Positions 1-7,123 of a stretch of 64,000 nt of DNA are shown piece after piece (within the stretch, counting starts at the first letter, position 1; each line of letters opens with the position of its first letter). The stretch is from Natronobeatus ordinarius. Lineage in GTDB: Archaea; Halobacteriota; Halobacteria; Halobacteriales; Natrialbaceae. The stretch is taken from positions 2,542,001 through 2,606,000 of the forward strand of contig NZ_CP101456.1 of the NCBI RefSeq assembly GCF_024362485.1. Reading direction: 5' to 3'. The translations under genes were made by a program, and so were the position numbers. The notes below the pieces were generated by a model, which saw nothing but the letters and a program-made list of their open reading frames with translations, had not been told where the DNA came from and did no database searches.

Positions 1-68
1 CGTGACCACGCCGACTGCTAATCGCCGTGATAGACCAAAAAAGACCGCGGTAGTCGGGTTCGGCGTAG

Positions 69-1451
69 TTACAGCAGGTGCAGGGCAGCCTGCTCGTCGT
101 CCTCGTCGTCCACTACGTCGTCCTCGTCGTCCACTACGTCGTCCTCGTCGTCCACTACGTCGTCCTCGTCGTCCACTACGTCGTCCTCGTCGTCCACTAC
201 GTCGTCCTCGTCGTCCACTACGTCGTCCTCGTCGTCCACTACGTCGTCCTCGTCGTCAACTTCGTCATCCACGATCTCGTCCTCTTCGGTCAGTTCAATG
301 AACGCGACCTGACCGAACTCGTCGGTGAGCACCATGTGGACGAACTCGCCGGCCTCGAGTCCGGTCGTGTCGACCTCGAACGTCACGTCGTCAGTCTCAC
401 CGGCGTCCAGCGTCACCGACTGGGAGTCGATGAGATCCCCCTCGAGCCGGAATTGAACGTCCTGGGTTGCCTCTTCGTCACCGGGATTCGTCACGGTCGC
501 AGTGACGTCGATCGTCTCCCCGAGCTCTGCGGTCTCAGGTGCATCGAGTTCATCGACGGTGAACGACTCTGCTGGCTCCTCGTCGGGTTCTTCAGGTTCC
601 TCCTCGTCGGGGACCTCAGGCTCCTCTTCGTCGGGGACTTCAGGTTCCTCATCGGGTTCTTCAGGCTCCTCTTCGTCGGGGACTTCAGGTTCCTCCTCGT
701 CGGGGACCTCAGGCTCCTCCTCGTCGGGGACCTCAGGCTCCTCCTCGTCGGGGACCTCAGGCTCCTCCTCGTCGGGGACCTCAGGCTCCTCCTCAACGGG
801 CGGCTCTTCGGGCGCCACGTCATCGAGGACCACGAAGACAGTGACCCGCTCGATGGTAACCTGGACCGTGGCATCATCGTCGACCGGCATTTCCTCGTCA
901 TCGACGTCGTTCTCGACCGGCATTTCCTCGTCATCGACGTCGTTCTCGAGGGGTTCTTCCTCCTCGTTATTGTCGACCGGCATCTCTTCGTCATCGTCGA
1001 CCGGCATCTCTTCGTCGATGATCTCGTCTAGATCGTCGAGGAATACGACGACGCTGACGTGCTCGATCGTGATCCCGTCACGGTCGTCGATGTGTTCCTC
1101 CTCAACGTCGTCCTCCTCGTCGGGGTACTCTTCGTCATCCTCGACCGGCATCTCCTCGTCGACCATCTCGTGGCCGTCGATCAGGAAGACGTTCAGCTCT
1201 TCGATGTGGACGGTTATCGTGACCTCCTCTATCGGCGCTTCTTCGGTTGGTTCGTCGATCGGTTCCTCTTCGGGCTCGTCAACTTCCTCGTCCGGTGTGT
1301 CGGGTTCGTCCTCGCCGGGTGCGTCGGGGTCGTCGTCGTGCTCGTCTACGCTCGTGGCTGCTGGCGCTGCCGTCGCCGCCATCGCCACCCCACTCGAGCA
1401 CACGAGCATCAGCGAAATGACCACGACGAGTAGCTGATTGCGTGCGTTCAT
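69..1451 (-). CDS. Secreted, highly acidic repeat protein with CARDB-like domain
   Basis: The start at 1451 is chosen because it places a signal peptide (MNARNQLLVVVISLMLVCSS, then AMA) at the very N-terminus; a start 18 codons earlier would add a polar lead. The mature protein has four parts. First come three short segments that look alike (ITVHIEELNVFLID, ITIEHVSVVVFLDD, VQVTIERVTVFVVLDD), separated by Asp/Glu/Pro linkers with DDEEMPVEND-type repeats. Next is a run of PEVPDEEE repeats, then a roughly 95-residue domain with the look of CARDB (VTATVTNPGDEEA, VTLDAGETDDVTFEVD), and finally seven DDVVDDE repeats. There is no C-terminal membrane anchor, so it is probably released or held by ionic contacts. 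The function is unknown; a cell-surface or matrix protein is an inference. Confidence 0.75.
   Translation of the reverse strand: MNARNQLLVVVISLMLVCSSGVAMAATAAPAATSVDEHDDDPDAPGEDEPDTPDEEVDEPEEEPIDEPTEEAPIEEVTITVHIEELNVFLIDGHEMVDEEMPVEDDEEYPDEEDDVEEEHIDDRDGITIEHVSVVVFLDDLDEIIDEEMPVDDDEEMPVDNNEEEEPLENDVDDEEMPVENDVDDEEMPVDDDATVQVTIERVTVFVVLDDVAPEEPPVEEEPEVPDEEEPEVPDEEEPEVPDEEEPEVPDEEEPEVPDEEEPEEPDEEPEVPDEEEPEVPDEEEPEEPDEEPAESFTVDELDAPETAELGETIDVTATVTNPGDEEATQDVQFRLEGDLIDSQSVTLDAGETDDVTFEVDTTGLEAGEFVHMVLTDEFGQVAFIELTEEDEIVDDEVDDEDDVVDDEDDVVDDEDDVVDDEDDVVDDEDDVVDDEDDVVDDEDDVVDDEDDEQAALHLL
96..260. repeat. Tandem 21-bp repeat, seven units plus partial
   Basis: The unit gtcgtcctcgtcgtccacta + c repeats seven times from 96 to 242, followed by a diverged partial copy to about 260. 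It lies in the 3' end of the acidic secreted protein gene and encodes DDVVDDE on the minus strand. The units look identical, which suggests recent slippage or unequal crossing-over and likely length variation between strains. Confidence 0.85.
590..800. repeat. Tandem ~24-bp coding repeat (PEVPDEEE)
   Basis: Imperfect 24-bp units such as tcctcgtcggggacctcagg follow one another and encode PEVPDEEE or PEEPDEE on the minus strand, inside the same secreted acidic protein. The units differ slightly in length and sequence, so this array is older or more diverged than the 21-bp array nearer the 3' end. Confidence 0.75.
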
Positions 1452-1611
1452 GTTGTGCCGTGAAGGCATAGGCTCATCGTGGTTTTGGCGCATAAACCGA
1501 CACAACCATTACGGAGAGAAAGGAAATAATGCCACTCACTGAAGACGATTACAGTCGTTCGTTCGGATCCGTAAACGTCTATTGGCGATCACTCACCAAC
1601 ACGAAAACAGG

Positions 1612-2100
1612 TCACTCGCTTTCCGCCCCATCCGAGGACTTCGACGCCGGCGGTTCCTGTCCCTGGAGACAGATTAGATTCTCACGTCCCAGTCGTAACT
1701 TCGTGATCTCACCGTCGTCCTCTAAATCAGCTAACAACCGGCTCACCTTGGCCTTTGACCAGTCGACTGAGTCGACGATTGCCGACTGTTTCATCCGCCC
1801 GCCGTTCGACCTGACGAGGTGTCGTATCTTCTCCTGATCCGTCATGAACTCTTCGCGAGCCACCGACTGCGTTTCCGCTATCGACGAGCTCGACTCGTCG
1901 AACCGATTTCGAATCAGTAACCCACCGCCGAGGAGGGCGAGCGCGACAATGCCGAGGAGGGCAACCAGGTGCGGACCTAACTCGAGCGCGAGGATCGAAC
2001 TCCACCCGATGCCACACGGAACGGACGCCACCGCCGATTCGATCACCTGGCCGAGAGTGCCAATCGAGCTGTCGATCGACGGGGTGGCGACGTTATACAT
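1612..2100 (-). CDS. Membrane-anchored winged-helix transcriptional regulator
   Basis: This 162-residue protein has an N-terminal region with one clear transmembrane helix (LVALLGIVALALLGGGLLI, about residues 45-63). A polar linker and a C-terminal winged helix-turn-helix domain follow (about residues 88-150: KIRHLVRSNGGRMKQSAIVD, then SKAKVSRLLADLEDDGEITK). This arrangement is common in haloarchaeal regulators that are tethered to the membrane, with the DNA-binding domain in the cytoplasm. The first about 40 residues are mildly hydrophobic and contain one Cys, so they could be an extracellular sensor or a second helix. The gene lies downstream of, and on the same strand as, a small lipoprotein gene. 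Target genes are unknown. Confidence 0.75.
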   Translation of the reverse strand: MYNVATPSIDSSIGTLGQVIESAVASVPCGIGWSSILALELGPHLVALLGIVALALLGGGLLIRNRFDESSSSIAETQSVAREEFMTDQEKIRHLVRSNGGRMKQSAIVDSVDWSKAKVSRLLADLEDDGEITKLRLGRENLICLQGQEPPASKSSDGAESE

Positions 2101-2183
2101 AATTTGGACTCATAATCGGCCTCTCCTCCAGTCTGCTGTGCCAGTATTCGTTCTCGACGCTACCCCGCCACAAAGCATTTTTG

Positions 2184-2214
2184 TAAAGATAATATTGATA
2201 TTGTTTTATCTTTA
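2184..2214. promoter_or_regulatory. Perfect 9-bp inverted repeat in AT-rich spacer
   Basis: The arms taaagataa (2184-2192) and ttatcttta (2206-2214) are perfect inverted copies around a 13-base AT-rich spacer. The site lies between a small lipoprotein gene and the start of the membrane-anchored regulator at 2100, both on the minus strand. It could be an operator for the regulator gene, possibly autoregulatory. On the minus strand no T-run follows the hairpin, so it does not look like a terminator for the lipoprotein gene. Confidence 0.4.
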
Positions 2215-2258
2215 AGTCATCACGAATATCAGGTCGTTCGATCGGCACACTTTCGGCC

Positions 2259-2465
2259 TCAGATAACTGCCAGTGACGTCAGGCTACTGTGGCCGATCGA
2301 CGGGACCTCATCGTCTCTTTCGTCTGGATCGTCGGGACCTTCTTCAGCGGGGTCGCCGGGGTCTTCCTCCGGTAGGTCCTCGTCTTCCGGTGCGTCTCCT
2401 GGGCCGCCGCAGCCGGCTACCAGCACTGTGAGTGCGACGACGATGACGATGATCGTGCGATTCAT
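2259..2465 (-). CDS. Small acidic lipoprotein
   Basis: This 68-residue protein has a short signal sequence (MNRTIIVIVVALTVLV) that ends in a clear lipobox (LVAGC). The mature part is Asp/Glu/Pro-rich (DAPEDEDLPEEDPGDPAEEG). It is therefore predicted to be anchored outside the cell by a lipid on the Cys. No domain can be recognised, and the function is unknown. The downstream neighbour on the same strand is the membrane-anchored regulator at 1612-2100, separated by about 160 bases that contain an inverted repeat. Confidence 0.6.
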   Translation of the reverse strand: MNRTIIVIVVALTVLVAGCGGPGDAPEDEDLPEEDPGDPAEEGPDDPDERDDEVPSIGHSSLTSLAVI

Positions 2466-2711
2466 GCACTGTCGTCTGACACCTTCTCCCCGAATAAACA
2501 GCGCTGGACGTTTGTGACGATTATCCCAAATCTGTCCGCGTTCTAGCCAGTAAGTATAGAATTAGAGAAATATCCCGTTTACCGGCACTCAATTTTTGGC
2601 AGCTGTGTGCAAAATCCTTATCATCGAAGAGGGCCGATACCGTATCGACGTACCATTCCAGGGAGAATCGCCCGTCGACGATTTCGGCTCCACGTGGTAC
2701 GCGACAGACAG

Positions 2712-3350
2712 ATGACCCCGCTCACACACACGCTCAGAGCTTGGAACCGGGCATCAGATCACGCCGTCTCGAGTATGCTTGAGGCTAATCGGGCGACGCT
2801 CGCTGCGCTCGGCGTTCCCGAAGAGTCCGTCGACGACTCCGAATCGGAGCTCGAGGACGGCGGCACCGTCGATCGATCGATCCAGCACGAACACGAGCGG
2901 TGGGAGTACGACCGGACGGTCGACGAGCCTACCGCGATCGACGTTGGTGACGTCGTCACGTTCTCGAAAACGATCTCCGAGGAGGACGTCCGAGCGTTCG
3001 CCCACGCCAGCGGTGATACCAACCGGCTCCACCTCGACGACGCGTTTGCCACAGAAACGCGCTTCGGCGGGCGAATCGTTCACGGAACGCTCGTTTCCGG
3101 CCTCATCAGCGCTGCACTCGCGCGCATACCTGGGCTCACGGTGTACCTCAGTCAGGATCTCGAGTTCGTCGCCCCCGTCTCCATCGGCGAAGAACTCACC
3201 GCGAGAGTCGAGGTCGTCGAGAGCCTCGGTGGCGACCGATACCGACTCGAGACGATCGTCGAGAACGAAGCCGACGTCGTCGTCAACGGGGAGGCGGTCG
3301 TTATGGTCGACGACGCCCCCGAGACCGACTCGGGATACAGTACTCGTTAA
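2712..3350 (+). CDS. MaoC-family (R)-specific enoyl-CoA hydratase with N-terminal extension
   Basis: The hot-dog fold MaoC domain covers about residues 75-205. The hydratase signature FAHASGDTNRLHLDD is present, with the catalytic Asp and His of the family, followed by FGGRIVHGTLVSGLISAAL. Such enzymes hydrate trans-2-enoyl-CoA to (R)-3-hydroxyacyl-CoA and often feed polyhydroxyalkanoate synthesis. About 70 residues precede the domain; they contain a helical segment (NRASDHAVSSMLEANRATLA) that resembles small PHA-granule or phasin-like proteins, which is an inference. The start at 2712 is the first Met that keeps this helix. The last codons (TAC AGT ACT CGT TAA) lie inside a palindromic mobile element, so the C-terminus may have been altered by its insertion. 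Confidence 0.8.
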   Translation: MTPLTHTLRAWNRASDHAVSSMLEANRATLAALGVPEESVDDSESELEDGGTVDRSIQHEHERWEYDRTVDEPTAIDVGDVVTFSKTISEEDVRAFAHASGDTNRLHLDDAFATETRFGGRIVHGTLVSGLISAALARIPGLTVYLSQDLEFVAPVSIGEELTARVEVVESLGGDRYRLETIVENEADVVVNGEAVVMVDDAPETDSGYSTR

Positions 3351-3461
3351 CACGAGTTGCACCCGGTCACAGCCGAGCAGTCGGCCTCGACCTCGTCGAC
3401 GAGGATGACCGTCGACGGTCGTGATCGGCTGTGCACTGTCGTTCAACGGTTCCGATAGCTA
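3336..3461. mobile_element. Palindromic MITE-like element, family A, copy 1
   Basis: The segment begins tacagtactcgttaacacga and continues through gttgcacccggtcacagccg, a centre with local hairpins, and gtcgttcaacggttccgata near the right end. Compared with the reverse complement of the element at 5869-5990, it shares the ordered blocks AGTACTCGTT, ACGAGTT-CACCCGGTCACAGCCGAG and GTTCAACG. It fills almost exactly the gap between two converging genes. Its left end holds the stop codon of the MaoC gene (3348-3350), and its right end overlaps the stop of the dodecin gene (3459-3461). No transposase is encoded. Confidence 0.6.
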
Positions 3462-3665
3462 TTCGCCGTGGACCGGGAACGCGACGTGAACGGTCGTTTT
3501 GAATTCGACGATCTCGGCGTCTTCGACGTCCGCGGTCTTGGATTCGACTTCGATTCCGGTGATGTCGTCGATCGTCTCGCTCGCGGTCGCTACCGCCTCG
3601 GCAGCGGCGTCTTCCCAGGATTCTTCCGACGTTCCCATTACTTTGATCACTTTGACTGTGGTCAT
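3459..3665 (-). CDS. Dodecin-family protein
   Basis: This 68-residue protein matches the dodecin fold and length: a first strand (TTVKVIKVMGTSEESWEDA), one long helix (AAAEAVATASETIDDI), and two strands (GIEVESKTADVEDAEIVEFK and TTVHVAFPVHGE). Dodecins form hollow dodecamers that store flavin, mainly riboflavin or lumichrome in halophilic archaea. The residue that stacks on the flavin in Halobacterium dodecin is a Trp just after the helix; here that position is Gly37 (DDITGIEV), so canonical flavin binding is doubtful. It converges on the MaoC gene with a palindromic element between them. Confidence 0.85.
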   Translation of the reverse strand: MTTVKVIKVMGTSEESWEDAAAEAVATASETIDDITGIEVESKTADVEDAEIVEFKTTVHVAFPVHGE

Positions 3666-3771
3666 TACGTATCACTGGTCGTTCGGACCGTCTCTCGAGA
3701 CGAGGGTGCGTGAAAAAAGCCTCGGCAGTCGTTGCGACCGCCAGTGTGACGTTGTCGCCCGAAAGTGCTCG

Positions 3772-4131
3772 CTACACGCCCGGGACGCCCACGGCGTCGA
3801 ACGCCGTAAGTCCAGCGAGGGCGAGCACGTACAGGACGATCAACACGGCGATCCAGGCGACGAGGGTGATTCCGATCGCCTCCGTCCAGCCGCCAGGGTA
3901 TCGGGCGTTTATCACTGCGAGGTACGCGAGGAACACCAGCAACGGCCCGAGCAGCGGGATCCATCCCAGGAAGAACCCGACGACCCCCCACACGACCGCG
4001 CCGATCAGCGCGGTGACGATCGCGTACGTGTAATCCTGCGCGTCGACGAGAAGGTTCGCCCCGACGTAAATGCCGAGCGCGCCGATCAGGAGGCTCACGA
4101 CGAAGACCACGATGCTATCGATGAGCGCCAT
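3772..4131 (-). CDS. Small four-helix membrane protein
   Basis: The start at 4131 (MALIDSIVVFVVSLLIGAL) places a hydrophobic helix at the N-terminus. Three more hydrophobic stretches follow (AIVTALIGAVVWGVVGFFLG, LLGPLLVFLAYLAVI and ITLVAWIAVLIVLYVLALAG), giving a 119-residue integral membrane protein. It resembles small haloarchaeal membrane proteins of unknown function. It lies on the same strand as the dodecin gene, about 100 bases upstream of it, but I see no evidence that they share a role. Confidence 0.7.
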   Translation of the reverse strand: MALIDSIVVFVVSLLIGALGIYVGANLLVDAQDYTYAIVTALIGAVVWGVVGFFLGWIPLLGPLLVFLAYLAVINARYPGGWTEAIGITLVAWIAVLIVLYVLALAGLTAFDAVGVPGV

Positions 4132-4524
4132 GGCTGAACGAACGACGAGCATACCGTTAGTTATCGGCGGCATACACCATCCAGCCGGCGATCCACGAAC
4201 GGCCGGAGATACCGGCTGTGCGACGCCAGTCTGGATAACGGTTCGTGAGCGACGGTAAACGATCCACTCCCCTCGTGGAAACGCAATCGTTCGACGTGAC
4301 GGAGCCGACGACCGTCACGAGTCCGTGCCGTCTCTGCTACGTCCCCGATACCGTTCTCGAAACCTGAACGGCGTCGGTCACTCGCGCAGACTCACTCGAG
4401 TCGTCACCGAACCAGCTGTCGGCAATCGGAAAGCACTATCCGAGAGACCGTACGATACCCTGCACATGAGCGGACGCGTCCGTCACGTTGCCAGGCGAAG
4501 TCGATTCCGGAGGGGAAGGCGTTC
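4132..4524. other. Intergenic region with no recognised gene
   Basis: This spacer of about 390 bases separates the divergent genes for the small membrane protein and the MFS transporter. Short reading frames cross it, but none has a recognisable domain or a haloarchaeal acidic composition. A GGAGGGG stretch just before 4525 is a plausible Shine-Dalgarno site for the transporter. No repeat or convincing TATA box was seen. Confidence 0.5.
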
Positions 4525-5802
4525 ATGAACGACAACGACCGATCGATCGTCGGATTCACGATGGTCGGCCACGCGATGGTTCACACCTACGAGCTGTCGA
4601 TCCCGATCCTGATGACGATCTGGTTGCTCGAATTCGGGACGACGGAGGCGGTGCTCGGGATCGCCGTGGCGATCGGGTACGGGTTGTTCGGCGTCGGCGC
4701 ACTCCCCGGTGGAATTCTCGTCGACAAGTACGGTTCACGCGCGTTGATCTCTGCCTGTCTCGCCGGGATGGGCGTCTCCTTTCTCCTGTTGAGCATCGCA
4801 GACGGCATTCTCTCGATCAGCCTCGCGCTGGCCGTCTGGGGAATCGCTGCGAGTGTGTACCACCCGGCCGGACTCACCCTGATCAGCAACGGCGTCACCG
4901 AACACGGTCGTGCCTTCGGATACCACGGCATGGCCGGCAACGTCGGCATCGCGCTCGGTCCGCTCGTGACGGCGCTGTTGTTACTGGCGTTCGACTGGCG
5001 GTTCGTTGCCGGCGTGCTGGCGGTGCCGGCGCTGATCGCCGCGATCGTCGGGGTGTTCATCAGCTTCGACGAAACCGCAGCCGTCGGGACTGGCGGTGGG
5101 CGTGAGTTTACCTCGAAGGGCCGGTCGATCGCGGACGTCGTCGGCGACACGCGTCGACTGTTCACGATCGCCTTTCTCACCGTCTTCGTCGTCGTCGCGC
5201 TCAACGGCCTCTACTACCGCGGGATGTTGACGTTCCTTCCCGACCTCCTCGGCGGCTTTCTCGAGACGGCGATCGGTGACGTCGAACCCGGCGTCTTCGA
5301 TCCGGAGAGTCCACTGGCCGAGGCGTTCGACCTGGCACAGTACCTCTACGCGGGGCTGTTGATGGTCGGGATCGGCGGTCAGTACGTCGGGGGTCGACTC
5401 GTGGATTCGATCGAACCCGACCGCGGGCTGGTCATCATGCTCTCGGTGCTGACAGTCATTGCGCTCGTGTTCGCCCCCGTCGCCAGCGCCGGCCTCTGGC
5501 AACTGGTGTTGATGAGCGTCGCCCTCGGGTTCTCACTGTTTGCGATGCAGCCGCTCACGCAGGCGACGATCGCGAAGTACTCGCCGCCGAAAGCGCGCGG
5601 CATCTCCTTCGGCTACACCTACCTCGCAATCTTCGGCATCGGTGCGCTGGGTGCGGCGATCGTCGGTACCGTCCTCACCCACGCTCCGTCGGTGTCGTAC
5701 GTGTTTGTCGTCCTCGCCGTCTTCGCGGCCACCGGCGGCCTGCTCGCGACGACGCTCTCCCGGCGACGTCCTCCGACGCCCCGGGCCGACCCGGCGGACT
5801 GA
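4525..5802 (+). CDS. Major facilitator superfamily transporter
   Basis: This 425-residue protein has about 12 hydrophobic helices in two sets of six with a longer central loop near residues 190-215, as expected of MFS carriers. Family features include the conserved loop between helices 2 and 3 (GGILVDKYGSRALI) and a related motif in the second half (YVGGRLVDSIEPDRGLVIM). The substrate cannot be told. Helix-rich stretches such as AVWGIAASVYHPAGLTLISN resemble the fosmidomycin-resistance/drug-export branch, where YHPAG is typical, so an exporter is most likely. The start is supported by an upstream GGAGGGG. The gene stands alone and converges on the epimerase gene, with a palindromic element between them. 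Confidence 0.88.
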   Translation: MNDNDRSIVGFTMVGHAMVHTYELSIPILMTIWLLEFGTTEAVLGIAVAIGYGLFGVGALPGGILVDKYGSRALISACLAGMGVSFLLLSIADGILSISLALAVWGIAASVYHPAGLTLISNGVTEHGRAFGYHGMAGNVGIALGPLVTALLLLAFDWRFVAGVLAVPALIAAIVGVFISFDETAAVGTGGGREFTSKGRSIADVVGDTRRLFTIAFLTVFVVVALNGLYYRGMLTFLPDLLGGFLETAIGDVEPGVFDPESPLAEAFDLAQYLYAGLLMVGIGGQYVGGRLVDSIEPDRGLVIMLSVLTVIALVFAPVASAGLWQLVLMSVALGFSLFAMQPLTQATIAKYSPPKARGISFGYTYLAIFGIGALGAAIVGTVLTHAPSVSYVFVVLAVFAATGGLLATTLSRRRPPTPRADPAD

Positions 5803-5822
5803 CGATCGCTATCGCGCTATCG

Positions 5823-5850
5823 GAGCCGCTGAACGTCACTGCCACCCGTC
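5823..5850. mobile_element. Truncated end of a family A palindromic element
   Basis: The stretch gagccgctgaacgtcactgc followed by cacccgtc matches the terminal part of the family A elements. The reverse complement of the right end of the copy at 16005-16127 reads TAGCCACTGAAAGTCATTGC. Only one end is present, and the complete copy at 5869 begins right after it, so this looks like a remnant of an earlier insertion at the same spot. Confidence 0.4.
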
Positions 5851-5868
5851 TGTCTATCTCGGTTCGAT

Positions 5869-5990
5869 TATAGTATACGTTGAACGTCATTGCACACCCA
5901 GTCACGAACGTCGGCGGCCAGCCTCGGCCTCGTTACCGAGGCTGGCCGCTCGGCTGTGACCGGGTGTAACTCGTTTCAACGAGTACTATA
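5869..5990. mobile_element. Palindromic MITE-like element, family A, copy 2
   Basis: This 122-bp element begins tatagtatacgttgaacgtc and ends gtttcaacgagtactata. The two ends are imperfect inverted repeats of about 30 bases (TATAGTA, GTTGAA and CACC in the same order). The centre has a perfect 12-bp hairpin: ggccagcctcgg (5916-5927) with ccgaggctggcc (5936-5947). It lies between two converging genes, about 65 bases after the MFS stop and 5 bases from the epimerase stop. It may double as a bidirectional transcription terminator, which is an inference. Confidence 0.75.
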
Positions 5991-5995
5991 GTACG

Positions 5996-6961
5996 CTATC
6001 CACGGCGGTCGTGAATCGCGGACGAGACGTCCCCCTCGAGTGACTCCCGACCCGCCAGATCGCGAATCCCTGACTCGAGGTCGATCGTCGGCTCGAATCC
6101 CAGTCGGTCCCTCGCCTTCGAGACGTCCGCCCGGCTGTGTCTGACGTCCCCCTCGCGCGGTTCGCGGTGGACGATCGGCACGTCCGCACCCGTGGCGTCA
6201 CGGATCGTCTCCGCTAGCTCCCGAATCGTCGTCGAGTCGCCGGTGCCGACGTTGTACGCCTCGCCCACGTGCTCGGTCGTCGCCGCGAGCAGGTTCGCCC
6301 GGACGACGTCCCTGACGTGGACGAAATCGCGCGTCTGCTCGCCGTCGCCTTCGATCGTGATCGGCTGGCCCGCCCCCGCCTGCTCGAGGAACGTCGAGAT
6401 GACGCCGCTGTAGGGGCCGCGCTGGCGTGGGCCGTACACATTGAAGTATCGAAGTGCCACGGTCGGCAGATCGTACAACGCTGCGTACACGCGCGCGTAC
6501 CGGTCGAGGGCGAGTTTCTGAACGCCGTACGGCGAGGTGGGCTCACTGACGGTCGACTCGGTCACCGGCAGCGCCTCGGGATGGCCGTAGATCGCCGCAC
6601 TCGAGGCTAACACGACCCGGGCGTCCTCGCGGCGGGCGTCCTCGAGGAGGTCGAGGCTGGCCTCGAGGTTCACGCGGTGTGTCCCCCGAGGGTTCTCGAC
6701 GCTTTCGGGAACGTCGACGATCGCCGCTTCGTGGAAGACGAGGTCGACGCCGGCCATCGCCCGGTCGCGGAACGACGGATCACTGACAGATCCCTCGATG
6801 AACGTCGCATCGTCGTGGACGTGCGTGCACTCGCCCGTCGAGAGATCGTCGAGGACGCGGACCTCGTTCTCTTCGACGAGCGCGTCGACGAGATGACTTC
6901 CGACGAAGCCAGCGCCACCGGTAACGAGCACCGTCCGATCGTGGACGGGTGGAACGGTCAT
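5996..6961 (-). CDS. NAD-dependent nucleotide-sugar epimerase/dehydratase (extended SDR)
   Basis: This 321-residue protein is a typical extended short-chain dehydrogenase. It has the NAD-binding Rossmann motif GGAGFVGS (residues 15-22), the acidic NAD ribose contact region VRVLDDLSTGE, the Ser in SSAAIYG (120-126), and the catalytic Tyr145 and Lys149 (YGVQK). The later segment RYFNVYGPRQ is characteristic of UDP-glucose 4-epimerase-like enzymes. It probably converts a UDP-sugar for glycan synthesis, such as S-layer or archaellin N-glycosylation, but the sugar is not determined. The reading frame stays open far upstream, but the Met at 6961 is the right start: it lies 9 residues before the first strand, and a TATA-like tttagtatca sits about 30 bases before it. 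Confidence 0.88.
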   Translation of the reverse strand: MTVPPVHDRTVLVTGGAGFVGSHLVDALVEENEVRVLDDLSTGECTHVHDDATFIEGSVSDPSFRDRAMAGVDLVFHEAAIVDVPESVENPRGTHRVNLEASLDLLEDARREDARVVLASSAAIYGHPEALPVTESTVSEPTSPYGVQKLALDRYARVYAALYDLPTVALRYFNVYGPRQRGPYSGVISTFLEQAGAGQPITIEGDGEQTRDFVHVRDVVRANLLAATTEHVGEAYNVGTGDSTTIRELAETIRDATGADVPIVHREPREGDVRHSRADVSKARDRLGFEPTIDLESGIRDLAGRESLEGDVSSAIHDRRG

Positions 6962-6987
6962 GCCCAGCGCTTCCAGCCCCCGGTCGT

Positions 6988-7098
6988 TTAGTATCACATC
7001 CGTACCCGATCCTATCGGGTGCTTACCGAGAACGCTCGGGCAGATCGATACAGACGACGAGCAGCCGACGGCGGATCGGCGGGCAACACAAGCTATAT
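6988..7098. promoter_or_regulatory. Divergent promoter region: epimerase (-) and amidohydrolase (+)
   Basis: Two TATA-like boxes point outward. The sequence tttagtatca at 6988-6997 lies about 30 bases before the epimerase start (minus strand). The sequence gctatatcc at 7090-7098 lies about 28 bases before the amidohydrolase ATG at 7124. These spacings are those of haloarchaeal leaderless transcripts, which supports both chosen starts. Confidence 0.45.
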
Positions 7099-7123
7099 CC
7101 GCGCCGCTCGGGAACCCCCGGCA

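Noticed and set aside
96-242. Possible CRISPR array in the 21-bp tandem repeat
   Set aside because: The units are directly adjacent with no spacers and encode a simple acidic peptide.
78-1437. Plus-strand frames across the acidic protein region, including Ser-rich and Val/Leu-rich repeats
   Set aside because: They are complements of the tandem Asp/Glu repeats. The minus strand alone has a signal peptide, a domain and haloarchaeal composition.
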